Positions 21,427 to 29,766 of a DNA stretch of 64,000 bases are shown one piece after another. Within the stretch, counting starts at the first letter, position 1. Each line of letters begins with the position of its first letter. The stretch lies in NCBI GenBank assembly GCA_029884335.1, contig JAOUIA010000013.1:1-64000 (forward strand). The letters are read 5' to 3'. The position numbers were made by a program, and so were the translations under genes. The notes below the pieces were generated by a model. It was given only the letters and a program-made list of their open reading frames with translations. It had not been told where the DNA came from and did not search any database. This DNA comes from Betaproteobacteria bacterium. GTDB lineage: Bacteria > Pseudomonadota > Gammaproteobacteria > Burkholderiales > Casimicrobiaceae.

Positions 21427-23349
21427 ATGCGTTTCAAGAAAGTGGTCCACGCAGCGGACGCCGTCGCGGTCATCCGCGACGGCGACACGGTCGCGAGCAC
21501 GGGCTACGGCGGCAACGGCACGCCGGACCAGCTGTTCGTCGCGCTCGAGCAGCGCTTTCTCGCGACCGGCCACCCGCGCAACCTGACGCTCGTGTTCGCC
21601 GGCGGCCAGGGCGACGGCGCCGAGAAGGGCCTGAATCGCCTCGGGCACGAAGGGCTGGTGAAGCGCGTCGTGGGCGGGCACTTCGGCCTCATGCCGAAGC
21701 TCGAGAAGCTCGTCGCCGCGAACCGCATCGAGGCGTACAACTTTCCGGAGGGCGTGATCACGCACCTCTACCGCGACATCGCGGCCGGCAAGCCCGGCAC
21801 GCTGTCGCGCGTCGGGCTCGGCACGTTCGTCGACCCCCGCCACGAAGGGGGCCGGATGAACGCCGCCACGCGGGAGCCGCTGGTCGAGGTGGTGACGCTC
21901 GGCGGCGAGGAGTACCTGCTGTACAAGGCGTTCCCGATCCACGTCGCGCTGCTGCGCGGCACGACCGCCGATCCCGACGGCAACGTGACCGGCGAGCGCG
22001 AGTCGCTGGTGCTCGAGAACCTGGCGCTCGCGATCGCGGCGCGCAACTCGCGCGGGCTCGCGCTGTGCCAGGTCGCGTGGGTCGCCGCCGAAGGCTCGCT
22101 AGACGCGCGCACGGTGCGCGTGCCCGGCATCCTCGTCGACTGCGTGGTGCGCGCCGAGCCCGAGCACCACATGCAGACCTACGGCACCTCCTACAACCCG
22201 GCGTTCTCCGGCGAGATGCGCGTGCCTCTCGCCTCGCTGGAGCGGCTGCCGCTCGACCACGCGAAAGTCGTCGCGCGCCGCGGCGCGCTCGAGCTGACCG
22301 CGAACGCCATCGTCAACGTCGGCATCGGCATGCCCGACAACGTCGCGCGCATCGCCGCCGAGGAGCGCATCAGCGACCTGTTCACGCTCACCGTCGACCC
22401 GGGCGTGATCGGCGGTGTGCCGATGGGCGGCGCCGACTTCGGCGCCGCGGTCAACTGGCAGGCGACGATCGACCACTGCGCCGAGTTCGACCTGATCGAC
22501 GGCGGCGGGCTCGACATCGCGTTCCTCGGCTTCGGCGAGTGCGACGCGACCGGAAGCGTCAACGCGAGCCGCTTCGGCGAGCGCGTGCCCGGCTGCGGCG
22601 GCTTCATCGACATCAGCCAGGGCAGCCGCAAGGTGGTGTTCACGGGCACGTTCACCTCGGGCGGGCTCGCCACGCGCGTCGCCGACGGGCGCCTCGTCAT
22701 CGAGCGCGAGGGCAAGTTCCGCAAGTTCGTCGAGCGCATCGGCCAGCTCACGTTCAACGGCCCGCAGGCGGCCGCGCGCGGCCAGGAGGTGCTCTTCGTC
22801 ACCGAGCGCTGCGTGCTTCGGCTCAAGGACGGCGGGCTCGCGCTCGCCGAGGTCGCGCCCGGCGTCGACGTCGAGCGCGACGTCCTCGCCCTGCTGCCCT
22901 TCCCGGTCGACGCCTCGAGCGCGGCGTCCATGGACCCGGCGATCTTCCTGCCCGGCCCGATGGGCCTGCGCTCGCGCCTGCTCGACCTGCGCATCGAGGA
23001 GCGGCTGTCCTACGACGCGCCGAGCAACACGGTGTTCATGAACTTCCGCGGCATGCACGTCCGTTCCACCGACGACGTCGCCCGCATCGTCGCAGCCGTC
23101 GACGCGCTGCTCGCCCCGCTCGGGCGGCGCGTGCACTCGATCGTCAACTACGAGGGCTTCCGCGTCGACGACGATGCCGCGCCCGCGTACATGGACGCAG
23201 TCAAGTACGTGCAGGAGCGCTACTACCTGTCCGTCGCGCGCTACACCAGCAACGCGTTCCTGCGCCTCAAGCTCGGCGCGGACCTCGCGGCGCGGGCGCT
23301 CGACGGCAGGGTGTACTCGAGCGCCGCCGAGGCCGCCGCGAAGCGTTGA
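21427..23349 (+). CDS. Acyl-CoA:acetate / 3-ketoacid (propionate-type) CoA-transferase with C-terminal extension
   Basis: 640 aa; TGYGGNGTPDQLFVAL, NVGIGMPDNVARIAAEERI, LTVDPGVIGGVPMGGADFGAA, VFTGTFTSGG. About 110 C-terminal residues extend beyond the typical two-domain CoA transferase. Confidence 0.9.
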   Translation: MRFKKVVHAADAVAVIRDGDTVASTGYGGNGTPDQLFVALEQRFLATGHPRNLTLVFAGGQGDGAEKGLNRLGHEGLVKRVVGGHFGLMPKLEKLVAANRIEAYNFPEGVITHLYRDIAAGKPGTLSRVGLGTFVDPRHEGGRMNAATREPLVEVVTLGGEEYLLYKAFPIHVALLRGTTADPDGNVTGERESLVLENLALAIAARNSRGLALCQVAWVAAEGSLDARTVRVPGILVDCVVRAEPEHHMQTYGTSYNPAFSGEMRVPLASLERLPLDHAKVVARRGALELTANAIVNVGIGMPDNVARIAAEERISDLFTLTVDPGVIGGVPMGGADFGAAVNWQATIDHCAEFDLIDGGGLDIAFLGFGECDATGSVNASRFGERVPGCGGFIDISQGSRKVVFTGTFTSGGLATRVADGRLVIEREGKFRKFVERIGQLTFNGPQAAARGQEVLFVTERCVLRLKDGGLALAEVAPGVDVERDVLALLPFPVDASSAASMDPAIFLPGPMGLRSRLLDLRIEERLSYDAPSNTVFMNFRGMHVRSTDDVARIVAAVDALLAPLGRRVHSIVNYEGFRVDDDAAPAYMDAVKYVQERYYLSVARYTSNAFLRLKLGADLAARALDGRVYSSAAEAAAKR

Positions 23350-23386
23350 GTCCATCCGCGCATCCGGCCTTCGCGCGCATTCCTCT

Positions 23387-23412
23387 CCCCTCTCCCGCCT
23401 GCGGGAGAGGGG
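23387..23412. terminator. Perfect 12-bp palindrome between convergent genes, candidate bidirectional terminator / repeat unit
   Basis: CCCCTCTCCCGC-CT-GCGGGAGAGGGG between the CoA-transferase (+) and enoyl-CoA hydratase (-); same TCTCCCGC/GCGGGAGA core as repeats at 43.3 and 51.4 kb. Confidence 0.5.
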
Positions 23413-23448
23413 CCGGGGGAGAGGGAGTGGCGCCAGTCCCGTCGTCCG

Positions 23449-24246
23449 CTACTCCCAGCGCGGCTTGCGCTTCTCCATGAACGCGCCCACGCCCTCGGCC
23501 GCGTCGTCGCCCAGCATGTTCGCGGTGATCGCGGCGGCGCCGAGGCGGTAGGCCTGCGCCAGCGGCGCCTCGAGCTGGCGATAGAAGAACGCCTTGCCCG
23601 CCGCGACGACGGCACGCGGCTTCTCGGCGATGCGCGAAATCAGGCGCGCGACCTCGGCGTCGAGCTGTTCGGTGGGCACGACGCTGTTGACCAGGCCCCA
23701 GTCCTTCGCCGTGTCGGCATCGATGAAATCGCCGGTGAACAGCATCTCGAAGGCGCGCTTGCGCGATACGTTCCGCGACACCGGCACGCCCGGCGTGGCG
23801 CAGAACAGGCCGAAGTTGATGCCCGAGGTGGCGAAGCGCGCCTCGGTGGAGGCCACCGCGAGGTCGCATCCGGCGACGATCTGGCAGCCGGCGGCGGTGG
23901 CGATGCCGTGGACTCGCGCGATCACCGGCTGCGGCAGCGACTGGATCGCCAGCATCACCCGGCAGCAGCGCTCGAACAGGTCGCCGACGAACGCCTCGGT
24001 GCGGTTGGCCATCATCTCCTTGAGGTCGTGGCCGCCCGAGAACGCCCCTCCGGCGCCGGCGACGACGACCGCGCGCACCGACTCGTCTCCGCGCAGCGCT
24101 TCGAGCGCGTCCTGCAGCGCCTCCAGCATGTCGGAGGAGATCGCGTTGAAAGCGCGCGGGCGGTTGAGCGTCAGGCGCGCGACGCCGTTCTCGACGCTGC
24201 GCAGCAGCGTCGGCTCGACGTCGGCGGAAGTCGCGGTCGCGGTCAT
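23449..24246 (-). CDS. Enoyl-CoA hydratase/isomerase family protein
   Basis: 265 aa; VARLTLNRPRAFNAISSDMLEALQDAL, GAGGAFSGGHDLKEM, GCQIVAGCDLAVAS. Confidence 0.93.
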   Translation of the reverse strand: MTATATSADVEPTLLRSVENGVARLTLNRPRAFNAISSDMLEALQDALEALRGDESVRAVVVAGAGGAFSGGHDLKEMMANRTEAFVGDLFERCCRVMLAIQSLPQPVIARVHGIATAAGCQIVAGCDLAVASTEARFATSGINFGLFCATPGVPVSRNVSRKRAFEMLFTGDFIDADTAKDWGLVNSVVPTEQLDAEVARLISRIAEKPRAVVAAGKAFFYRQLEAPLAQAYRLGAAAITANMLGDDAAEGVGAFMEKRKPRWE

Positions 24247-24256
24247 GTCGTGGCTC

Positions 24257-25894
24257 CTATTCGATGGCCGACGCCGAGCGGGCGCGCTCGCGCAGCACGA
24301 ACTTCTGGATCTTGCCGGTCGAGGTCTTCGGCAGCTCGCCGAACTCGATGGACTTCGGGACCTTGAACCCGGCGAGGTGCGTGCGGCAGTGCGCGATCAG
24401 CTCCTCCGCGGTGGCCTGCCCGCCGGGCTTGAGCTCGACGTAGGCGCGCGGCGACTCGCCCCAGCGCGGGTCGGGCTGCGCCACGACCGCCGCGGCCATC
24501 ACCGCCGGGTGGCGGTAGAGCGCGTCCTCGACCTCGAGCGAGCTCACGTTCTCGCCGCCCGAGATGATGATGTCCTTGCTGCGGTCCTTGATCTTCGCGT
24601 AGCCGTCCGGCTGCATGACCGCGAGGTCGCCGGTATGGAACCAGCCGCCCGCGAACGCCTCGCGCGTCGCCTCGGGGTTGCGCAGGTAACCCTTCATCGT
24701 CACGTTGCCGCGGAACATGATCTCGCCCATCGTCTCGCCGTCGGCGGGCACCGGCGTCATCGTCTCCGGATCCATGACCGTCATGCCTTCCTGCAGCGAG
24801 TAGCGCATGCCCTGGCGGCCATTGAGGCGCGTGCGCTCGGCGATGTCGAGGTCGTCCCACTCGGGGTGCTTCGCGCACACTGCCGCGGGACCGTAGGTCT
24901 CGGTGAGCCCGTAGACGTGCGTGAGGTCGAAGCCCATGCGCTCCATCCCCTCGATCATCGCCGCGGGCGGCGCCGCGGCCGCGACGAGCGCCGAGACGCG
25001 GTGCGCGATGCCCGCCTTCAGCTCGGCGGGCGCGTTGATCAGCGTCGAGTGCACGATCGGCGCGCCGCAGTAGTGCGTCACGCGGTGCTCGCGGATGGCG
25101 TCGAAGATCGCCCTGGCCTCGACGCGGCGCAGGCAGACGTTGGTGCCGGCGATCGCCGCGACCGTCCACGGGAAGCACCAGCCGTTGCAGTGGAACATCG
25201 GCAGCGTCCACAGGTACACCGCGTGGCGCGGCATGCCCCAGTCGACGACGTTCGACAGCGCGTTGAGGTACGCGCCGCGGTGGTGGTAGACCACGCCCTT
25301 CGGGTTGCCGGTCGTGCCCGAGGTGTAGTTGAGCGAGATCGCGCGCCACTCGTCGTCGGGCGGCTGCCAGGCGAACGCCGGGTCGCCGCCGGCGAGGAAA
25401 GCCTCGTAGTCGGTCCCGCCGAGGCGCTCGCCGCCGGGGCCCTGCGGGTCGTCGACCTCGACGAGCAGCGGCGGCCGCTCGAGCTCGCGCAGCGCCGCGC
25501 GGACCGTGGGCGCGAACTCGGTGTCCGTGACCAGCACCTTCGCGCCGCCGTGGCGGAGCATGAACGCGATCGCCGCAGCGTCGAGGCGCGTGTTCAGCGT
25601 GTTCAGCACGCCACCGGACATCGGCACGCCGAAGTGCATCTCGACCATCTCGGGCGTATTCGGCAGCATCGCCGCGACCGCGTCGCCGCGGCCGACGCCC
25701 AACGCCTGCAGCGCGGAAGCGAGGCGTCGCGAGCGCTGCTCGACGTCCGCCCAGGTGTGGCGCCGCGGCCCGTGCACGACGGCGAGCCGCCGCGGCCAGA
25801 TCGCGGCGGTGCGCGCGATGAAGGACAGCGGCGTCAGCGGCGCGTAGTTCGCGGCGTTGCGGTCGAGATCGGTTTCGAAGGGGTCGCTGCTCAC
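24257..25894 (-). CDS. AMP-dependent acyl-CoA synthetase
   Basis: SLNYTSGTTGNPKGVVYHHRG, YGLTETYGP, WFHTGDLAVMQPDGYAKIKDRSKDIIISGGENVSSLEVE, KTSTGKIQKF. GTG start (VSSDPFETDLDRNAANYAPLTPLSF) preferred because GGAGGG lies about 7 nt upstream; ORF extends to 25960. Confidence 0.92.
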   Translation of the reverse strand: MSSDPFETDLDRNAANYAPLTPLSFIARTAAIWPRRLAVVHGPRRHTWADVEQRSRRLASALQALGVGRGDAVAAMLPNTPEMVEMHFGVPMSGGVLNTLNTRLDAAAIAFMLRHGGAKVLVTDTEFAPTVRAALRELERPPLLVEVDDPQGPGGERLGGTDYEAFLAGGDPAFAWQPPDDEWRAISLNYTSGTTGNPKGVVYHHRGAYLNALSNVVDWGMPRHAVYLWTLPMFHCNGWCFPWTVAAIAGTNVCLRRVEARAIFDAIREHRVTHYCGAPIVHSTLINAPAELKAGIAHRVSALVAAAAPPAAMIEGMERMGFDLTHVYGLTETYGPAAVCAKHPEWDDLDIAERTRLNGRQGMRYSLQEGMTVMDPETMTPVPADGETMGEIMFRGNVTMKGYLRNPEATREAFAGGWFHTGDLAVMQPDGYAKIKDRSKDIIISGGENVSSLEVEDALYRHPAVMAAAVVAQPDPRWGESPRAYVELKPGGQATAEELIAHCRTHLAGFKVPKSIEFGELPKTSTGKIQKFVLRERARSASAIE

Positions 25895-26091
25895 TGGAAT
25901 ACCCTCCGCGCTGGCGCGCTGCGGGGCTGGTTTGCCCTCGGGGCGGCGCTTCGGGCTCATCGCCGCATCCCGGGGAGGCGATCCTCGCTTATCCTAGCAG
26001 GCAGGAGCCGATCCTGCCGGCGCATCGCGGTTGTCGCCGCCGCGCCCGGGCGGTAGGCTCGCTCATCCGCATCCGGCAACCTCTCCGCACC

Positions 26092-26652
26092 ATGGGCCAC
26101 CGACTCTCGCGCATCGTCACGCGCACCGGCGACGCCGGCACCACCGGCCTCGGCGACGGCACGCGCGTGCCGAAGGACTCCTCGCGCATCGAGGCGATCG
26201 GCGCGGTCGACGAGCTCAATTCGACGATCGGCGTTCTGCTCGCCGAGGCGCTGCCCGACGAGGTGGCGGCGATGCTGACCGGCGTGCAGCACGACCTCTT
26301 CGACCTCGGCGGCGAGTTGTCGATTCCCGGCCACGCCGCCGTGACCGATGCGCAGGTGCTGGGCCTCGAGCAAGCGGTCGAGCGCCTCAATGCGGATCTC
26401 GCGCCGCTCAAGGAATTCGTCCTGCCCGGCGGGACGCGCGCGGCTGCGCTGGCGCACGTCGCGCGCACCGTGTGTCGCCGGGCCGAGCGGGCGCTGGTCC
26501 GCCTCGCGGCCGCCGAGTCGGTCGGCGAGGCAACCCGCCGTTACCTCAACAGGCTCTCCGACCTGCTGTTCGTGATGGCGCGCTCGCTCAATCGCGCCGC
26601 GGGAGAGCCCGACGTGCTCTGGCGCCGGGACCGGGGGCGAGGCAACGGCTGA
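26092..26652 (+). CDS. Cob(I)alamin adenosyltransferase, PduO type
   Basis: 186 aa; RIVTRTGDAGTTGLGDGTRVPKDSSRIEAIGAVDELNSTIG ... VARTVCRRAERALVRLA ... YLNRLSDLLFVMARSLN. Confidence 0.94.
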   Translation: MGHRLSRIVTRTGDAGTTGLGDGTRVPKDSSRIEAIGAVDELNSTIGVLLAEALPDEVAAMLTGVQHDLFDLGGELSIPGHAAVTDAQVLGLEQAVERLNADLAPLKEFVLPGGTRAAALAHVARTVCRRAERALVRLAAAESVGEATRRYLNRLSDLLFVMARSLNRAAGEPDVLWRRDRGRGNG

Positions 26653-26727
26653 AAAGCGTCGGGCCGCGACTGGCGCGGCCCGACAGGGCGCCCGCGGGGG
26701 AGGTTCGGGCGCCGGGGAAGTCCCCGG

Positions 26728-26967
26728 TCAGCCGACGCGCGGAGCGGCGACGCTGCGCACGATAGTCGGCGCGCGCGTGCCCACCACCTCGATGCGCAGC
26801 GGCGCGCGCGCGGCGTCGACTGCCAGCGTCTGCGCGACGTCGTGGCCGGTCGGCGCCATCGCGGCGACGAGCACGCCGATGATCGCCGCGCTGAAGACCG
26901 CGGCCGCCGCGGCGCAGCCGAGGCGGGCGGCGACGCTGCCTTCGACCTGGGATTCGTAGCGCTTCAT
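26728..26967 (-). CDS. Small single-pass membrane protein, uncharacterised (paralogue of 27365..27613)
   Basis: 79 aa: MKRYESQVEGSVAARLGCAAAAAVFSAAIIGVLVAAMAPTGHDVAQTLAVDAARAPLRIEVVGTRAPTIVRSVAAPRVG; one hydrophobic segment, Shine-Dalgarno AGGAGAG upstream, shared APLRIEVxGxR motif. Confidence 0.65.
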   Translation of the reverse strand: MKRYESQVEGSVAARLGCAAAAAVFSAAIIGVLVAAMAPTGHDVAQTLAVDAARAPLRIEVVGTRAPTIVRSVAAPRVG

Positions 26968-27364
26968 GGTGCTCTCCTGATTCGGGTGGTTGCTGTTCTC
27001 GGGTCCGGCTCGCCTGCCCGCCGGTCATGCACACCTTGGATGCGGGACCGGAGGGCCGTGGATTCGTCGTTTGAGTGAATTGTCGATGCCGGTCAGCCGT
27101 GCCTCAACCGGCATGCGACGAAGCGCATTCCCCGCGCGCCGGATGCCGCCCGGAGGCGACGGGCCGCTGGCAGATCGGTGCGAGAGGCGTTCGAGAGCGC
27201 GGCGGCCGCCGCGCCGTCGATGTAGCGCCTCCCGCATCGAGCAAGGGATCTCGCGAGCGCCCTCGGGGCGGCCCCGCCGGGCGCTCGCCGGCAACCGCGC
27301 GAGGCAACGCGCGCCGCGCGCGCGTTCGTGTCCCCGATGTCGTGCTGCATCGTGCCGCCGGGTC

Positions 27365-27613
27365 TCAGCCCCCGGGACGCGCCGCCGGGACGGGCGCGGC
27401 GGCCGTCTCCTCGCTGCGGCTGCCGATCACCTCGATGCGCAACGGCGCGGACGCGAGCCCTGCGGGCTCGACCCCGCGGGAGTTGCGCGCTTCGTTCGGC
27501 GCGCCGATGGCCTCCGGCGGCATTGCGGCGACGAGCACGTGAAGGAGCCCGGCCGAGACGATTGCAGCCAGCGCCATCGCGGCGACGCGCGTGCGGTTGC
27601 TGATGAGTTCCAT
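27365..27613 (-). CDS. Small single-pass membrane protein, uncharacterised (paralogue of 26728..26967)
   Basis: 82 aa from MELISNRTRVAAMALAAIVSAGLLHVLVAAMPPEAIGAPNEARNSRGVEPAGLASAPLRIEVIGSRSEETAAAPVPAARPGG; one TM, same APLRIEVIGSR motif. Confidence 0.6.
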   Translation of the reverse strand: MELISNRTRVAAMALAAIVSAGLLHVLVAAMPPEAIGAPNEARNSRGVEPAGLASAPLRIEVIGSRSEETAAAPVPAARPGG

Positions 27614-27956
27614 GGCCACGCCTTTCCCGGGCCTTGCGCCCGCGTTGCACCGTCGCCCCGGCTGCCGCGCCCCCAAGCCCCGGACTACGGCATGGCTTGG
27701 ATGCGCGCGGCACCCCGCGCGGATTCACGCGGGCGGGCGAAGGCGATGCGACGGGCGCATTGTTCGCCACCGTCCTCCCCGCCTCAACGGCGCTACGACG
27801 AAGCGCGCGATTCCGGGAACGAAGGCGCGCCGGCGGCGACCGGAAGGCGCGAGCGCCGCAAAAAACAAGGCCGCAGCCGGTTGCCCGGTGCGGCCTTGTA
27901 GTTCCGGCCGGGTGGACAGGAGGTCACCCGGCCGCGTTCGAAACCCGCGCGCTATG

Positions 27957-28373
27957 TCATCCCTTCAGGCACGTGCTCATGAACTTCTTGCGCTCGTCGC
28001 CCTTCATGTCGCCGGCCTTCTTGTTGCAGGCCGTCATCTTCTCCTGCTGCGTCATCTTCGCGGCGTCGCCCGACAGGCACGCGCTCATGAATTTCTTGCG
28101 CTCGTCGCCCTTCATGTCGCCGGCCTTCTTGTTGCAGTCCGCCATCCGCTCCTGCTGCGGGTTCGGCTTGGCGGTCTTGTCCGCGGGCGCGGCGGGCTTG
28201 GCTGCCGGTGCGGAAGCGGCGGGCTGGGCGGCAGGCGCGGCCGCCGCGGGCTGGGCGGCAGGCGCAGCCGCCGCGGGCTTCGCGGCCGGCGCCGGCTGCG
28301 CGGTCTGCGCTGCCGCGGGCATGGCCACGGCGGCGGCGAGACCCGCCAGCGCGACGGCCAACAGCTTCTTCAT
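27957..28373 (-). CDS. PsiF-repeat protein with signal peptide and Pro/Ala-rich linker
   Basis: MKKLLAVALAGLAAAVAMPAAAQ signal; two copies of MxxCNKKAGDMKGDERKKFMSxCL (PsiF repeat). Confidence 0.88.
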   Translation of the reverse strand: MKKLLAVALAGLAAAVAMPAAAQTAQPAPAAKPAAAAPAAQPAAAAPAAQPAASAPAAKPAAPADKTAKPNPQQERMADCNKKAGDMKGDERKKFMSACLSGDAAKMTQQEKMTACNKKAGDMKGDERKKFMSTCLKG

Positions 28374-28627
28374 GGGGAATCTCCTTGCCGGTGCTTCGGG
28401 TGGACGGTACGTCTGCCGGCGCCCTCCGCCAGCCGCCTGCAACGGCGGCATCGGGGCCTTTCCGCGAGTGTAGGCGAGCGCCGAAACCGGGCGCAACGAA
28501 ATCCCCGGGCGCCGGCGGGGCCGTGTTGTCGCCGCGCATCAGGGGCGCCCTGGCGGCATCGGCTACAATGGTCGCAACTTGCCGATCTGTCCGACAACCC
28601 ATTGAATTTCTTGGATAATATTCTCCG

Positions 28628-29752
28628 ATGATCCTCGTACTCGAACCCAACACCAGCCCCGAGAGCACCGACTACAAGATCCTTATCGGCCAGCTCGACC
28701 GGCTTCCCGGCATCAAGCACCGCGTCCACCGCGAGGTCGGCACCGAGGTCACGCTGACCGAGATCTACCTGATCGGCAACACCGGCGCCCTGACGGTCGA
28801 GCAGATGCAGGTGCTGCCCTGCGTCGAGAAGGTGGTCCGCGTCTCCGAGGCGTACCGGGTGCTCGGGCGCCACAAGCAGGGCGACGACCGTCCGTCGTCG
28901 TTCGAATACAACGGCGTGCGCTTCGGCCAGGACTCGCTGCAGGTGTTTGCCGGACTTTGCGCCGTCGACTCGCCCGAGTCGGTCGAAGGCATGATGAAGG
29001 CGCTCAAGTCGCACGGGCAGGTGTGCACGCGCATGGGCGCCTACAAGCCGCGCACCAGCCCGTACGCGTTCCAGGGCTTCGGCGCGAAGTGCCTGCCGTA
29101 CGTGTTCGAGCTCGCGGGCAAGTACGGGATCAGGGTGATCGCGATGGAGATCACCCACGAGTCGCACGTCGACGAGATCCGCGAGGCGCTGCACGAGACC
29201 GGCAATCCCACCGGCGTGATGCTGCAGATCGGCACGCGCAACACGCAGAACTTCGAGCTGCTGAAGCTCGTCGGGCGGCAGCAGGAGCTGCCGGTGCTGA
29301 TCAAGCGCGGCTTCGGCATCACGCTCGACGAGTCGCTGAACGCCGCCGAGTACCTCGCCACCGAGGGCAACCGCAAGGTGGTCTTCTGCCTGCGCGGCAT
29401 GAAGACGAACATGGGCGACCCGCACCGCAACTTCGTCGACTTCTCGCACGTGCCGGTGGTCAAGCGGCTGACGCGCATGCCGGTGTGCATCGATCCCTCG
29501 CACTCGGTCGGCACGCGGGCGGCGGCGCCGGACGGGCTGCTCGACATCTTCCACGTCGTCGCGCAGGGCGTGATCGCCGGCGCCAACATGGTGCTCGTCG
29601 ACTTCCACCCGACCCCGGCGCAGGCGCTCGTCGACGGGCCGCAGGCCCTGCTGCTCTCCGAGCTGCCCTACTTCCTCGACGACGTGGCGCTTGCGCGCGA
29701 GACCTACGTGAAGCGTACCGAGCTCGCCCGGCGGATGAAGGCCGCCGCCTGA
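28628..29752 (+). CDS. 3-deoxy-7-phosphoheptulonate (DAHP) synthase, AroF/type I-beta-like
   Basis: 374 aa; VFAGLCAVDSPESVEGMMKALKSHGQVCTRMGAYKPRTSPYAFQGFG ... VVFCLRGMKT ... MPVCIDPSHSVGTR ... GANMVLVDFHPTPAQALVDGPQALLLSEL. Confidence 0.85.
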   Translation: MILVLEPNTSPESTDYKILIGQLDRLPGIKHRVHREVGTEVTLTEIYLIGNTGALTVEQMQVLPCVEKVVRVSEAYRVLGRHKQGDDRPSSFEYNGVRFGQDSLQVFAGLCAVDSPESVEGMMKALKSHGQVCTRMGAYKPRTSPYAFQGFGAKCLPYVFELAGKYGIRVIAMEITHESHVDEIREALHETGNPTGVMLQIGTRNTQNFELLKLVGRQQELPVLIKRGFGITLDESLNAAEYLATEGNRKVVFCLRGMKTNMGDPHRNFVDFSHVPVVKRLTRMPVCIDPSHSVGTRAAAPDGLLDIFHVVAQGVIAGANMVLVDFHPTPAQALVDGPQALLLSELPYFLDDVALARETYVKRTELARRMKAAA

Positions 29753-29766
29753 GGCGCCCCCGCGAG

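Noticed and set aside
24900-26100. Possible cobalamin riboswitch near the cobalamin adenosyltransferase or near the cobD-like gene
   Set aside because: No recognisable B12-box (GCCACTG-like) in the short upstream regions.
27093-27901. Overlapping Arg-rich ORFs (27093..27770 -, 26990..27901 +, 27025..27294 -)
   Set aside because: Composition indicates GC-bias frames; no domain motifs or Shine-Dalgarno sequences that I could support.
28760-29610. Minus-strand ORF opposite DAHP synthase (28370..29608)
   Set aside because: Antisense to a clearly conserved enzyme; low-complexity His/Val/Ala-rich translation.
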